This document shows positions 26,598 to 36,800 of a stretch of 64,000 bases of DNA, in pieces. Numbering within the stretch: the first letter of the stretch is position 1; every line of letters begins with the position of its first letter. The stretch covers positions 682,001 to 746,000 of the forward strand of contig CP064981.1 in assembly GCA_016699555.1 (NCBI GenBank). Direction: 5' to 3'. The notes under the pieces were generated by a model. It did no database searches, had not been told where the DNA came from, and worked only from the letters and a program-made list of their open reading frames with translations. The position numbers were made by a program, and so were the translations under genes. This DNA is from Candidatus Iainarchaeum sp. Lineage in GTDB: Archaea > Iainarchaeota > Iainarchaeia > Iainarchaeales > VGJJ01.

Positions 26598-29500
26598 TCA
26601 TATCCATCCCATGAAATAGGCCATGAGCGATAGGCCTAGAACGAGCGCGATGATTCCCGCCATGAGATTCGTGGTCAGACTCGATGCAGCATCTGAGGAA
26701 ATAGCCGAGACCAGCGTCTGCCCCATGCTCGCCAACACATTCGTGAGCGGGTTTCCTGTCTCGGTAGCGGGATTTGAAGAACTCGAGGCAGGGGGCGGAG
26801 TCGTATTGCTCCCGGGCGATGAAGGAGAAGAAGGACCGCTCGCCGGAGGAATAATCGGACCTCCACTGCCTCCGCCGCCACTTCCGCTTCCACCGCCACC
26901 GCCGCCACCGGTGTTCGTGCCGCCGGTACTGGCATTAGCGCAGGGACCACAATCCAGGCTGCACGTGGAACAGCTCTCCCCGGTCGCGCATACTCCATTA
27001 CCGCACGCGACGCACGCGGATGCGAGGCTACAGCTGATGTCCGAGCAATCGGCCAGACCATCACAATCATTATCCAATCCATCCCCACAGCTCGACTCGA
27101 CAGCCTGGAAATTGGAACCATAATCCGTGCTCGTGCACGCCACAAAGCTACCGCTCACGCATGCCTGCACACTCCCCGCACATACCCCTTGCTGTTGCCC
27201 GCATGCCGGAGGGGTGCCGCTGCACGTACTGCTAGGCGGCTGCACCACAAAAGATTGCACGGGCGTCAGAGTGGCACCGCTGGAATCGACGAGCACCACT
27301 TGCCAGTAATATGTCCCTTGCCCCAATGATGGAGAAGGCGCATACAGGTAACCCAGTGTGACACCGGACGATGTCGTGGTAAATGGAGGAGTCTGCAAGA
27401 TGACGTCGCTCGCGCTCGTCAGGCTCGGGGGGCTCCCGAGGCGCATCAACAGGTAACTCGTCAACTGCTCATTGGGATCCGCATTGGAAACCGTCCCCTG
27501 GAATGGAATGCCTGCGCCGAATGCAAATGATTGATTTGCAGTGGGGGATTGCAGCACCACGACGGGAGGACCGCACATGCCACAGTCTTGCGAGCAGGAA
27601 CTACAGGATTCGCCGGCCTCACAAACGAGATTCCCGCACACATTGCTCAAACAAATGGGTTGCGTGGCGCACTGGGAATCGCTGCAATCCACTGCGGCAT
27701 CGCAGTCATTGTCCAAACCATCCGTGCAACTGGTTTCATTCGCCTGATACGTGGGCACGCCGCTCACATCGCAGCTGCCCCATACATTATTGGTGCACGC
27801 CTGCGAGGTGCCCGCGCAGACGCCGACCGTGCATAGCTGCACGTGCCCATTCACGCACATGCCCGGGCCGCTGTTGCCGGTTGTCCCCGAAATGATCAGG
27901 CGCGGCGTATTGGAGCTGGGAGCGGTGAAGACGTCGTTATTGGAATTGAATTGGCGCAGATTGACTGTCCCGCCCTCGTCCTGTGCACGGACCAAGAAAC
28001 CATAATTCGGGCGCGTCCCGTCCATCCAGGCGCGCACGATCCCAGTGACATCCCACGTAATGGTCGTACCGACTGTCGCCGGAACGCTCGCGCTCGCCCC
28101 CTCAGCCACCGCATAATCGCCTTCGGCGCCGCACTGCGCAGAAGCGGCCACCCCCGAGAGGGAAGACGGACAATTGCCCCACAACCCAGCGCTCTGCACG
28201 CGACGGCGCCAGGTGCTTTCTCCAGTGGAGGTTGCGGAAGACTCGTCTCCAAAACCGGGAGCGCCCGAAGAAGTGAGCGGAAAGACCTGGATAGTCGTGG
28301 CGCTCGTCCCGCTTCCCTGGACCGCGCTCACTCTCATCTGCAGCGTTGCAGTGAAGGTATCGAGATCGAGCGTGGAAGGAATCGCACTCAAGTCGAATCG
28401 CAACAATGCACGGTTTTTCCCGGAAAAGCTCGTGTTATCGTATCCCGCCAGCAGTCCAGGAAGCTGTTTGTCGTAATTGTTGCTGTTGGACTGGATCGAA
28501 GTCTCTTCCGTGGTGCCCGGCTGCGTATAGTGCGGGTTCACCAACGTCGCACTCACCGCTTGCGCGCTCGTGATGAATGTAGAAAAGTTGGTGCTGACGG
28601 TGTTGGTGTACGCATCCGTTGCGACGATGTGATAGTTATAGGTCGTGCTCGGCGTGAGATTGTTAAGCGTCAGCGCATGCGCTGTCGCGAGCGTGGAATC
28701 GAGGGCATTGTTCTCCAACCCCGTGACGGGACCGTACTGCACCACGCCCGTCGTGGGAACCGAAGACTGCCAGTTGATCACTGCCGTGTCCGAGGAAGGA
28801 GTAGCGAGAATATTCGTAATCGTGAACGGCTGCTGCCCCGGCGGCAAGACCATAATCGTATGATTGGCTGACCCCACATTATTCGCGGGATCGCGGCAGA
28901 AAATGCGATAGATCACGTCGCCGGGCTGCGGGAGATTCGTGATGGTGGTGGAGTGGAGCGTCGTTCCCGTCGAGGTCATCGCGGGAATGCTCGGAGTCCC
29001 GCTGCTGGGAAAAGCATATGCGAGGTTCTGCGTGTAATAGCATGTCGCATTCTCATTGGTCTGCAGCGAAAGAACCACTTGCGTGAGACCGAACAGCATC
29101 CCATAGCTCGGGGCAAAATTACTCAGCTGGGGAGGGAATGTATCCCCGATGCAGAGCTGGGGCACCGGACTGCTCCCGCTGGGCTGGACGCAACACGTGG
29201 CTTGGCCCCCCGTGCCCACTGCAGCGGTCAGCACGCCCACACACTGCTGTGTGCCGCTGCAGAATTGCCCGCCTAGCCCGGCACAATCCGCTGCATTATT
29301 CACCACCCACAAACCCTCATCATATGTCAGCGCTTCCGGAATGGACTTGAACATCGCCCCCACATACTGGTCATCGCGCCCGCGCACGGGAGAATAACAA
29401 GTGGGATCGTTGAGGTTCACCTGCCCCCCAGCGGGACCGCTTGCGGGAGTCGCAGCGGAATTCCCTGCACCGCATGCCGCACCGGTAGGAGAATACACAT

Positions 29501-32500
29501 ACAGGATCCCATCGCGGATGAGGCGCTTCAGAATGGTGGGAATGAACACGCTGGGGTTCTGCCCGGGAATGCTCTGCAGCGCATAGTACATGTGCGCGAG
29601 CGTGGAAGAATGATACCCATTCGAGATGATGCGCGCGCCCTGGTAATCCCCTGCTTGCTGTGGGTCGTTATTGATCCATTGATACAAATCGATACACCCG
29701 TTCGTGATTTGGATCCCCCGCGTCGCATCGAAGGGCCAGCTGATTTGGGCAGGGTTATTGAAGACGCCGATGCTGGGATAAGCCGAACACGCCACGGCTT
29801 TCGTATAATGCGTTGGATTGGTTTCCGTGCCTATTTCAGTAAGCCCGATCCCTGGACCGAACGAATACGGCAAGCCATACCCATACGTGGAAGCAAAATT
29901 TGGAGTTGTCCCGCTCATGAATTCCGCGGACTTGCGCAGGTAGGTGAGGAGACCCGCGTCACGGGGATCGTTGTTGAGCGTCCCTGCTTGTTGTTTTAAC
30001 AAAAGCATCCGTGCCATGGCCCGCATGACGGTGTTGTCCATCCATATCTTGTCGATCCCATGCAATGGCGTGCCGCTATCGGGATCGAAATTGAGCGCGA
30101 GATCGGCATTGAATGGGGGTTGCGTGCACTTGTAGACGTAATCGATGAAATTCGTGGACGCGGTAACGAGCAGTGGGTCGCCCGTGAACACGTAGCGGGT
30201 CACCGTGTCCTCGGCCGGCCAACCATAGAGGCGCGACCTTCCGAATGCGCAGTTGGAATTCGTAGAAGGCAACCCCACACTGATGGGCGTGCCGTTCTTG
30301 AGGATGTATTGATCGTACCACCGCTTGTTCACGGAAAGCGAGAGCCGGTCGCCCGTGAGGAATGCATACATCGTCTGCCCCTGATCCCATTGGTGCCCGC
30401 CATCGGGATAGAGGTATTGGTCCCCACGCTCATACAGCGTGGCCCCATTGAAGAACGAACCGTCTTTCCCGGGAGAGAATTGCAGCGTCCCGTGGTTGTT
30501 GAGCTGCGCATCCGCGAAGAGATTGATCCAGCGATAGAGCTCGGGCTTGGATACGTCTTCCTTCAGCACATTCAGCATGAGGACTTTCAACCATTCATAG
30601 AGATTCGAGTACGTCAACACATCCGTTGAGTCGCCGCGCTCCAACGCCCCCACGCGCGATTTTCCATAAGGTGCGACGGTCGCGTACCCCTTTCCCTTCT
30701 CGAAGTTGTACTGGTACTTGGATAGTTTTAATCCCTGCAACGGAACCGGATTCCCACTATTGGGATCGGAAACCGTCCAGTCGGTGATGACCTGATAGGA
30801 TTTGATGTAACGGTTAACCGCCGCCTGCATGGGACCCCAACTAATCGCGGCGAGCTGGGCGTGCGTATAATAGGGTTCGATCCCGAAAAATGCTTTCGTG
30901 CTTTGGGTATAATCCGTATTGCGGGGGAGCAATTTGTTCCTGCGCGCTCTGGCAATGTCCATTTGCGATGCCAGCGATTCCCCTCCGCCGAAGAAACGAA
31001 AGCTGCTGCGTGTCGTATTGCGTTCCGCTCCGATGAGACGATAATACGTCGAACCATATAGCAAATCCTCCGCCCCGAAGGGACCGGTCCCATATTGTCC
31101 GATGCGGCGGATTCCCGAGGCGTTTCCGGCAGGGTGTGAAACGATCTTGATGGTCTGCCCATCCGTCTCGAAACCAAAAGGGGCTTCCTCCCAGAAGTAT
31201 TGGTGGGGAAGGATGGCCACGCCTTTTGTCCCATCCCCCAATCCAATGGCATTCTCATAGCGCAAGCCCGGGGGATTGCTGAGAGGGATATTCTGCTCGG
31301 AAGTGAACTGGCAGCCGCTGCCGCACAGGTAATTGCTCGCACCCTGTCCGAGGTTCTGATAGAGCGTCGTCGTGGTTGTGCCTGCACGCTTATCGATACG
31401 GCCCCAAAAATTATCCAAGAGACGCGAATTCGTCGGATCTGCAGGCGTGGAGGGCGTGCGATTGTACACATCCACTTCGGCCGGATACATGTCCTGGAGC
31501 AGCGTGTAAGTCGTGGGAGCGGTAAAACTATCGCTCACGCCCGTCGTGCCCGTTCCCTGCGGAAGCGTGCCGAAATCGATCGTCTTCGTCCCGCTCAGGA
31601 CGATGCTGCTCTGGATGTAGGCGTCGTTGAAGAGCAGATCCTGGGGCTTGGAATAATTGTTATTCCCCTGCTGGATGTAATCGATCCCGCGCGAGCCCCG
31701 ATTGATGATGGATGTCTCCATGTCGACGACGCCGCTGGAGTAGATGTGATAGCGCACTTCCAATTCGATATCCGAAAGCACCTTACTCCCACCCACTTCG
31801 GCCAGTGTCCCCACGAGATGCAGCGTCGTGCGCAGGGGATTCTGTTCCTCGATCTCCGCTAATGAAATGCTCGCATTTGTGGCAGCGCTCGAGAATGTCT
31901 TTTTGGTCCCACTGATTTTTCGGACACCATACCCGAAACCCACTGCGATCGTCGTGGCAGGGGAGATCGTGATGGTGTGATTGGCTGGCGAAATGGATGT
32001 GATCGTGTGAGTGGGCAAGTTGATGATTGAAACCGGTTCATCGAGTTGATGAGTGAAACCCAATGGCGTCGTGAACGTGAGGCGATTCCCCGAGATGGAT
32101 TGGATCGTCCGCGTCTCCTGTTTGCTACCGCTACCGATTCGGACTTGCATCCCCACGGCATACATGGGAATCCCCGTCGTTCCGATGGTGGAAGCGGGAT
32201 ACTTCACATTGAGATTGGAATTGCCGGCGGTGTTCGCCCCCGCGATGGAAGGGGAATCCACTTGGTCGAAGTGCTCGAATACGATTTGATCCCCCGTGCT
32301 GAAGACTTCTTCATGGTTCACGCCGATTACGCTACTCCCCGCCGCCAGAATGCGATCGGCAACTTCGGCGACCGTATCGAGCTCGAGATAGAAACCATCG
32401 GATGGATTTCCTGCGACAACATTGCTCCCGCCGATTGTCACATCATCGAATACCGTGAACTTCTGTTGGTTGATGCGATAGATGTAGTTCCCGCTCGTGA

Positions 32501-33110
32501 CCACGAACTTATTCACACCCCCGATGTTCTGAGTGGTGACGCTAACGGGATTGGCGGGAAGGACTTGCGTGAGCCCCCCGTTGTTGTTGAACTTCACATA
32601 ATAGGGCTTGACCTGATTACCGCTCGCCGTGACGGGAAAATCCAACCAGAGCATCTTGATGGAGTTGTTCCCTGAGACGGGGCCGTACCACCGCGACGCG
32701 ATCGTGGGATACATCGGAATGGGGGTTTGCGTCTCATCGAGCACCTGGATCTTGGAAAGGATACTCGTCGGTGTGCCCGTGAATGCGTTCTGGCCGAACG
32801 TGAAAAAGGTGCGTACCATATCCCCGTTGCGTGGAGCATTTGCATATTCTTGGACGGTGATGGGGACTATCGTCGAGCCGGCTTGCAGTTCCAATACCGG
32901 CTGCTCGGGGAGCGTGTGCAGGGAAAAGGCGTCGCTCGAAGGAAGCGCGGGCGACAACGGAGTCGCATGCGCGTCCGGAATTACAATGGGGGCAGGAGCC
33001 ACCGCAGACAATAATGTAGCAGTCGAGGTTGCTTGAAGAGCGAGCAGGAGCAAAAGTGTGCAGCAGAGCACCATCCAAGCCGACACGGCAATGACTGGAA
33101 TCCTTTTCAT
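26598..33110 (-). CDS. Giant surface protein B: lyase-like toroid, FN3, DNRLRE, MopE-like repeats, anchor
   Basis: At 2170 residues this is the largest protein in the window. Order: signal anchor/peptide (about 7-30); RIFT-barrel-like beta domain (about 75-175, with YANAPRNGDMVRTFF and IKMLWLDF); beta-sandwich region; alpha/alpha-toroid-like region (about 800-1250; GGHQWDQGQTMYAFLTGD); FN3 domains (about 1350-1530), one of the phosphatase-associated type (AVINWQSSVPTTGVVQYG); a DNRLRE-type domain (about 1540-1745; RALLRFDLSAIPSTLD, DVTGIVRAWMDG) as in secreted methanogen proteins; two Asp/Cys repeats (DGLDNDCD) each followed by a CGxxxCxxxESCxxC cluster; a Gly/Ser linker; and the shared tail ending AYFMGWI. 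CTTATATTC at about 33160-33167 could be its promoter. It is probably secreted and cell-anchored and acts on polysaccharide; catalytic residues were not identified. Confidence 0.72.
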   Translation of the reverse strand: MKRIPVIAVSAWMVLCCTLLLLLALQATSTATLLSAVAPAPIVIPDAHATPLSPALPSSDAFSLHTLPEQPVLELQAGSTIVPITVQEYANAPRNGDMVRTFFTFGQNAFTGTPTSILSKIQVLDETQTPIPMYPTIASRWYGPVSGNNSIKMLWLDFPVTASGNQVKPYYVKFNNNGGLTQVLPANPVSVTTQNIGGVNKFVVTSGNYIYRINQQKFTVFDDVTIGGSNVVAGNPSDGFYLELDTVAEVADRILAAGSSVIGVNHEEVFSTGDQIVFEHFDQVDSPSIAGANTAGNSNLNVKYPASTIGTTGIPMYAVGMQVRIGSGSKQETRTIQSISGNRLTFTTPLGFTHQLDEPVSIINLPTHTITSISPANHTITISPATTIAVGFGYGVRKISGTKKTFSSAATNASISLAEIEEQNPLRTTLHLVGTLAEVGGSKVLSDIELEVRYHIYSSGVVDMETSIINRGSRGIDYIQQGNNNYSKPQDLLFNDAYIQSSIVLSGTKTIDFGTLPQGTGTTGVSDSFTAPTTYTLLQDMYPAEVDVYNRTPSTPADPTNSRLLDNFWGRIDKRAGTTTTTLYQNLGQGASNYLCGSGCQFTSEQNIPLSNPPGLRYENAIGLGDGTKGVAILPHQYFWEEAPFGFETDGQTIKIVSHPAGNASGIRRIGQYGTGPFGAEDLLYGSTYYRLIGAERNTTRSSFRFFGGGESLASQMDIARARRNKLLPRNTDYTQSTKAFFGIEPYYTHAQLAAISWGPMQAAVNRYIKSYQVITDWTVSDPNSGNPVPLQGLKLSKYQYNFEKGKGYATVAPYGKSRVGALERGDSTDVLTYSNLYEWLKVLMLNVLKEDVSKPELYRWINLFADAQLNNHGTLQFSPGKDGSFFNGATLYERGDQYLYPDGGHQWDQGQTMYAFLTGDRLSLSVNKRWYDQYILKNGTPISVGLPSTNSNCAFGRSRLYGWPAEDTVTRYVFTGDPLLVTASTNFIDYVYKCTQPPFNADLALNFDPDSGTPLHGIDKIWMDNTVMRAMARMLLLKQQAGTLNNDPRDAGLLTYLRKSAEFMSGTTPNFASTYGYGLPYSFGPGIGLTEIGTETNPTHYTKAVACSAYPSIGVFNNPAQISWPFDATRGIQITNGCIDLYQWINNDPQQAGDYQGARIISNGYHSSTLAHMYYALQSIPGQNPSVFIPTILKRLIRDGILYVYSPTGAACGAGNSAATPASGPAGGQVNLNDPTCYSPVRGRDDQYVGAMFKSIPEALTYDEGLWVVNNAADCAGLGGQFCSGTQQCVGVLTAAVGTGGQATCCVQPSGSSPVPQLCIGDTFPPQLSNFAPSYGMLFGLTQVVLSLQTNENATCYYTQNLAYAFPSSGTPSIPAMTSTGTTLHSTTITNLPQPGDVIYRIFCRDPANNVGSANHTIMVLPPGQQPFTITNILATPSSDTAVINWQSSVPTTGVVQYGPVTGLENNALDSTLATAHALTLNNLTPSTTYNYHIVATDAYTNTVSTNFSTFITSAQAVSATLVNPHYTQPGTTEETSIQSNSNNYDKQLPGLLAGYDNTSFSGKNRALLRFDLSAIPSTLDLDTFTATLQMRVSAVQGSGTSATTIQVFPLTSSGAPGFGDESSATSTGESTWRRRVQSAGLWGNCPSSLSGVAASAQCGAEGDYAVAEGASASVPATVGTTITWDVTGIVRAWMDGTRPNYGFLVRAQDEGGTVNLRQFNSNNDVFTAPSSNTPRLIISGTTGNSGPGMCVNGHVQLCTVGVCAGTSQACTNNVWGSCDVSGVPTYQANETSCTDGLDNDCDAAVDCSDSQCATQPICLSNVCGNLVCEAGESCSSCSQDCGMCGPPVVVLQSPTANQSFAFGAGIPFQGTVSNADPNEQLTSYLLMRLGSPPSLTSASDVILQTPPFTTTSSGVTLGYLYAPSPSLGQGTYYWQVVLVDSSGATLTPVQSFVVQPPSSTCSGTPPACGQQQGVCAGSVQACVSGSFVACTSTDYGSNFQAVESSCGDGLDNDCDGLADCSDISCSLASACVACGNGVCATGESCSTCSLDCGPCANASTGGTNTGGGGGGGSGSGGGGSGGPIIPPASGPSSPSSPGSNTTPPPASSSSNPATETGNPLTNVLASMGQTLVSAISSDAASSLTTNLMAGIIALVLGLSLMAYFMGWI

Positions 33111-33194
33111 CGAGACGCGATCCTAATCCAATCCGTTGGACCATAGAAAGATGGATAGAATATAAGCACGCGCAATAGATTGCCCGAATAGGAC

Positions 33195-33830
33195 TCATAC
33201 CGTGTAGGTATTGGTAATAATGTTCTTCGACACATTCCCTGCGTCATCCACCGCGCGAATACCGAAGTAGTAGGTCCCATTCATTCCAGGGGGAAATTGC
33301 ACCAACAACACTTCCAGCACACCGGGTTGGCGAGGAGAGGGAATGGGCACATTGAAGCTACCCGCATCCTCCAGCGGCCCATGCAAGAGATCCCCATTCT
33401 GGCGCAACAGCGTGAATTGAACAGGATCCCGGATGGCATCAACCCCCAACCCACCCGTCAGCGAATCATGCACGAATGTGATTTCGACGGACTCCACCAC
33501 GCCACCCTGCATCAACCCATCATCTCCCGGCCACACCCACGAAAGATAAATCGTGCGCGGCGAGGAAGGACTAAAGCTGATGTTGAATCCGCTCACATCA
33601 CCCGGTGCAACCGAATCGCTCACCCGACAGCGCGAAAACGAATGATCGCCGATCTGATCGCACACTTGCTCGTCATAGGACTTCTCTGCTTGCTGGGAAA
33701 CCCAATTATAGTTCTGCGGCACGATCGTCACCAACAACGCGAGCATGAGCACTAGGATAATGAGCGCACCCCCATACAGGAGGACGTACTCCAGCGCACT
33801 CTGCGCATTACGAGAAGCAACCAAGCGCAT
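33195..33830 (-). CDS. Type IV pilin-like protein with class III signal peptide
   Basis: The 211-residue product starts MRLVASRNAQSALEYVLLYG followed by a hydrophobic helix. A short basic leader, an Ala-Gln cleavage region, a Glu at about position +5 and a 20-residue hydrophobic stretch are the hallmarks of archaeal class III (prepilin) signal peptides. The rest is an FN3/Ig-like beta domain with a Cys pair (CDQIG...CRVSD). The frame is open to 33920, but ATG 33830 is chosen because TTTAATAC at about 33853-33860 lies 25 bases upstream. It sits inside the giant surface-protein block, so it may be a minor pilin or adhesin for the same substrate. Confidence 0.72.
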   Translation of the reverse strand: MRLVASRNAQSALEYVLLYGGALIILVLMLALLVTIVPQNYNWVSQQAEKSYDEQVCDQIGDHSFSRCRVSDSVAPGDVSGFNISFSPSSPRTIYLSWVWPGDDGLMQGGVVESVEITFVHDSLTGGLGVDAIRDPVQFTLLRQNGDLLHGPLEDAGSFNVPIPSPRQPGVLEVLLVQFPPGMNGTYYFGIRAVDDAGNVSKNIITNTYTV

Positions 33831-33888
33831 GCTCACTTGGAAGCGGTCTTGAGTATTAAACCCGACGGCATGCGCTCCAAGAGGGAAA

Positions 33889-36800
33889 TCACACCAGTCC
33901 CATGAAATAACCAATCGCAATGAAGAGGAGAATGAGCACCCCTAGCCCGACCACGATACTCAATGAAAAGTCCGTGGCCGAGTCATTGGTGATGGCGCTC
34001 ACCACCGTGCTCCCCAACCCCGCCAGGAAATCCGTGGCAGGATTGCCAGTTGAAATGGCTCCCCCGCCCTCATTCGATGCCGACGAGCCCGGATTAGCGG
34101 AACCGGAATCGGGATTAATAGTCGGAACAAATGGATTGCCCCCATTACCCGTTCCACGGCTGCCGCCACCGCCGCCACCGCCACCACCACCGCCGCCACC
34201 GCCTCCGCCATTACCAGGAGGCGCAGCGGGAGCGCATGTACAGTCGGTACTGCACGTCGTGCAGCTTTCGCTCGCAGCACAGATACTGTCTCCGCACACC
34301 GGGGGAGTAGGGGCCTGTTGCACGATGATGGTTTGTGCAGGCGAGACAGCGCTCTGACTCGTCGCCGGATTGTTGACGGCGAATGACCACGAGTAACTCC
34401 CTAAGACCGCCGCACTCGGAACTAAAAGCGGAAATGAATACGGGCTCCCGCTGGGACTCGCAGTGAATGCCTCTGTATTCACCGTCACGGGAGTCGACTG
34501 CCCTGGCCCCACAATCAGGAGAGAGACATCCAAGGGTTCGGATGCCGAAGCATTCGTGATGATAGCGGAAAACACGATGGTGGAATCGGGAGAAGTAACT
34601 GCATTATTCGCGGGCGCCGTCACAGCCACCTGCGGCGGAGCAGAGGCCGTTGGAGAAATGGTGAACGAGAGATTATTGGAAGTGCCGCTCGCATTCTGGA
34701 CGTGCACCTGATGGACGCCATTCCCTAAATTACTAATATCATTGGCATAAAGCAAGAATGAGAGCTGCGTCGGGGAAATGATGGTCGTCGAGACGCTCGG
34801 AATATCAAGCGCACCCACCGCCACGGTCGTGCCAGAAATGAAATTAGTTCCGGTGAGCACGATTGTGATAGGACTCCCAGGAATTACGGTCGCCGGATCC
34901 ACGGACGAAGGAGCGATCTGCGCGAGCGTGGGACCCGAACCGGAGAGCGGCGTCACGTTGAATGAATAAATATTGGAAGCGATCGTCCCAGCGACGTTCG
35001 TCACGGATAACCTCCAATTGTACATCCCTGTCGCCGCATTGCCGGGCAAGGAATATGCATACGTGAATGGAACTCCAGTCGGCGTAGCAGTCATTTGGCT
35101 CGAGGAAATGGTCGCAAGCGAAGGCTGCCCGGGCGCTTGCACTTGCACATTGACGGTAATCGATTCCGATGGGACGATGTTGGAAATTGTCGCAGCAAGC
35201 GGAATGCTCGACCCCTGGGAGAACGATGACCCGATGGCTGGAGTGAGATTCTGGACATTCGGAATCGTCGTGATGCCAAGAGGCAAGGTCCCAAGAGCGG
35301 ATCCGCTATGCATGACCGTCAGCGTATGCACTCCCGCGCCGAGAGTCGTAGTCTGTTGCGCCGTCAATGCGAACGTTGCGCTGGTGGCGGAAGAGGCGCT
35401 TGGGGTGAGATTCAACACGCCATCGATGACGATGGATAATGGAGAGGGAAGATTGCAGCCCCCAATCGTAATGGTTGCGCCACTGCCAAGCGCCACTACG
35501 TTGGGGGAAAGGCTATTCACGAATGGACTGGTCGACGCGGGAGAGAGCAACGCCGCCATCGCCTGATGCACCTCATGCGTGAAAGGGGCCGCGATCTTGA
35601 TATCGGCCGTTCCGAAATAAGAGTTTCTCCAGGAGGGTGCAATTAACCCGAGCGTGGAAGGGGAGTCTCCTTGCCAGCGGATCGTGTCCAAGACACGTTC
35701 GAGATTGCTTTTTGTCTGTGAGTCGCCGGTCTGCTTGTAGAGCCACGACAGTCCGACGAGGTGATAGAATACATTGTGATTATCCCCCGCATTGTCGAGA
35801 TAGCACTCGATCAAATACGCATTGACGGAGCCCGTGAGAGGGGTGATAAGGCCAATATGACTATTGGGAAAATTACCCGAACCGAAACCTGACACGGTCG
35901 CACTACAGACACTTATCGCTTCGGCATTGGAGGGAGCGGAGGACTTACGATAAATGATATCCGTCTTTGGAACGCTAATCAGCCCCGTCCCGCTATTGTG
36001 TGCGCCGATGTAGGTGTCCGTCACCTCATCCACCACTTGGATCAACCACGGATGAATCGTGGCATCATAAGAACCAGTTTCCTTGTACCAAGCCTCATCC
36101 CATTCCACCAGTCCACGCATGAGATATCCCATCATGAAGGGCTGGAACGACCCATAGGTGTCATTAGCATACTGCAACGTGCAACTCGCCTCGCCATTCT
36201 GAGTCGTTTCCACCGCAAGATGCAATCCGAAACGCGTGGCGCAGGCATCCAAATACGTCTTGGTGGTCATGATCATCGTGCGCGCGGTTTGCAAGTACGT
36301 GGGATCGCGCTTCCATAAGTACAGGGCCACTAGCCCCTGGAGCTCCTTTCCACGATGACCGACTTCATCATTGTAATACGTATTTCCTGTCTGCGACCAA
36401 CCGGAATAACCCCCCGTCAAATGCTTGGTGGCGAAACCCAGTGCATCCGCTGCAGCCCAGTCTCCTGTGACGGCGGCATACATGATTTTTCCGAACGCAC
36501 CGCTATGACGACGGGAAGAACCCCCATACACCTGCTCGCTAAATCTCCAATCTCCAGCCTGATAGAAATAGCCATGATTAATCGGAAGATCGCTTGGGTT
36601 CTGCCAGAACCAAGTATTGTTGATCACCCACGTATCGAACTCGATCCATTGGAGTCCACGCACATCCTGGTTGCGGAGCGCCGTCATGAGAGCGCCTTCG
36701 CTGAGACCATAAGCATCGGCGTCACGCTGGATGCCTTCTCCCCATTGATGATCCCCATAGACATTCCACAGATAAGGAAACATCCCCGTGTGCGAATAGG

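Noticed and set aside
26600..27800. CRISPR-like or tandem DNA repeats in the Cys-rich coding region
   Set aside because: The similarity is in protein motifs (DGLDNDCD and Cys clusters) spaced irregularly; there are no identical repeats with unique spacers anywhere in the window.
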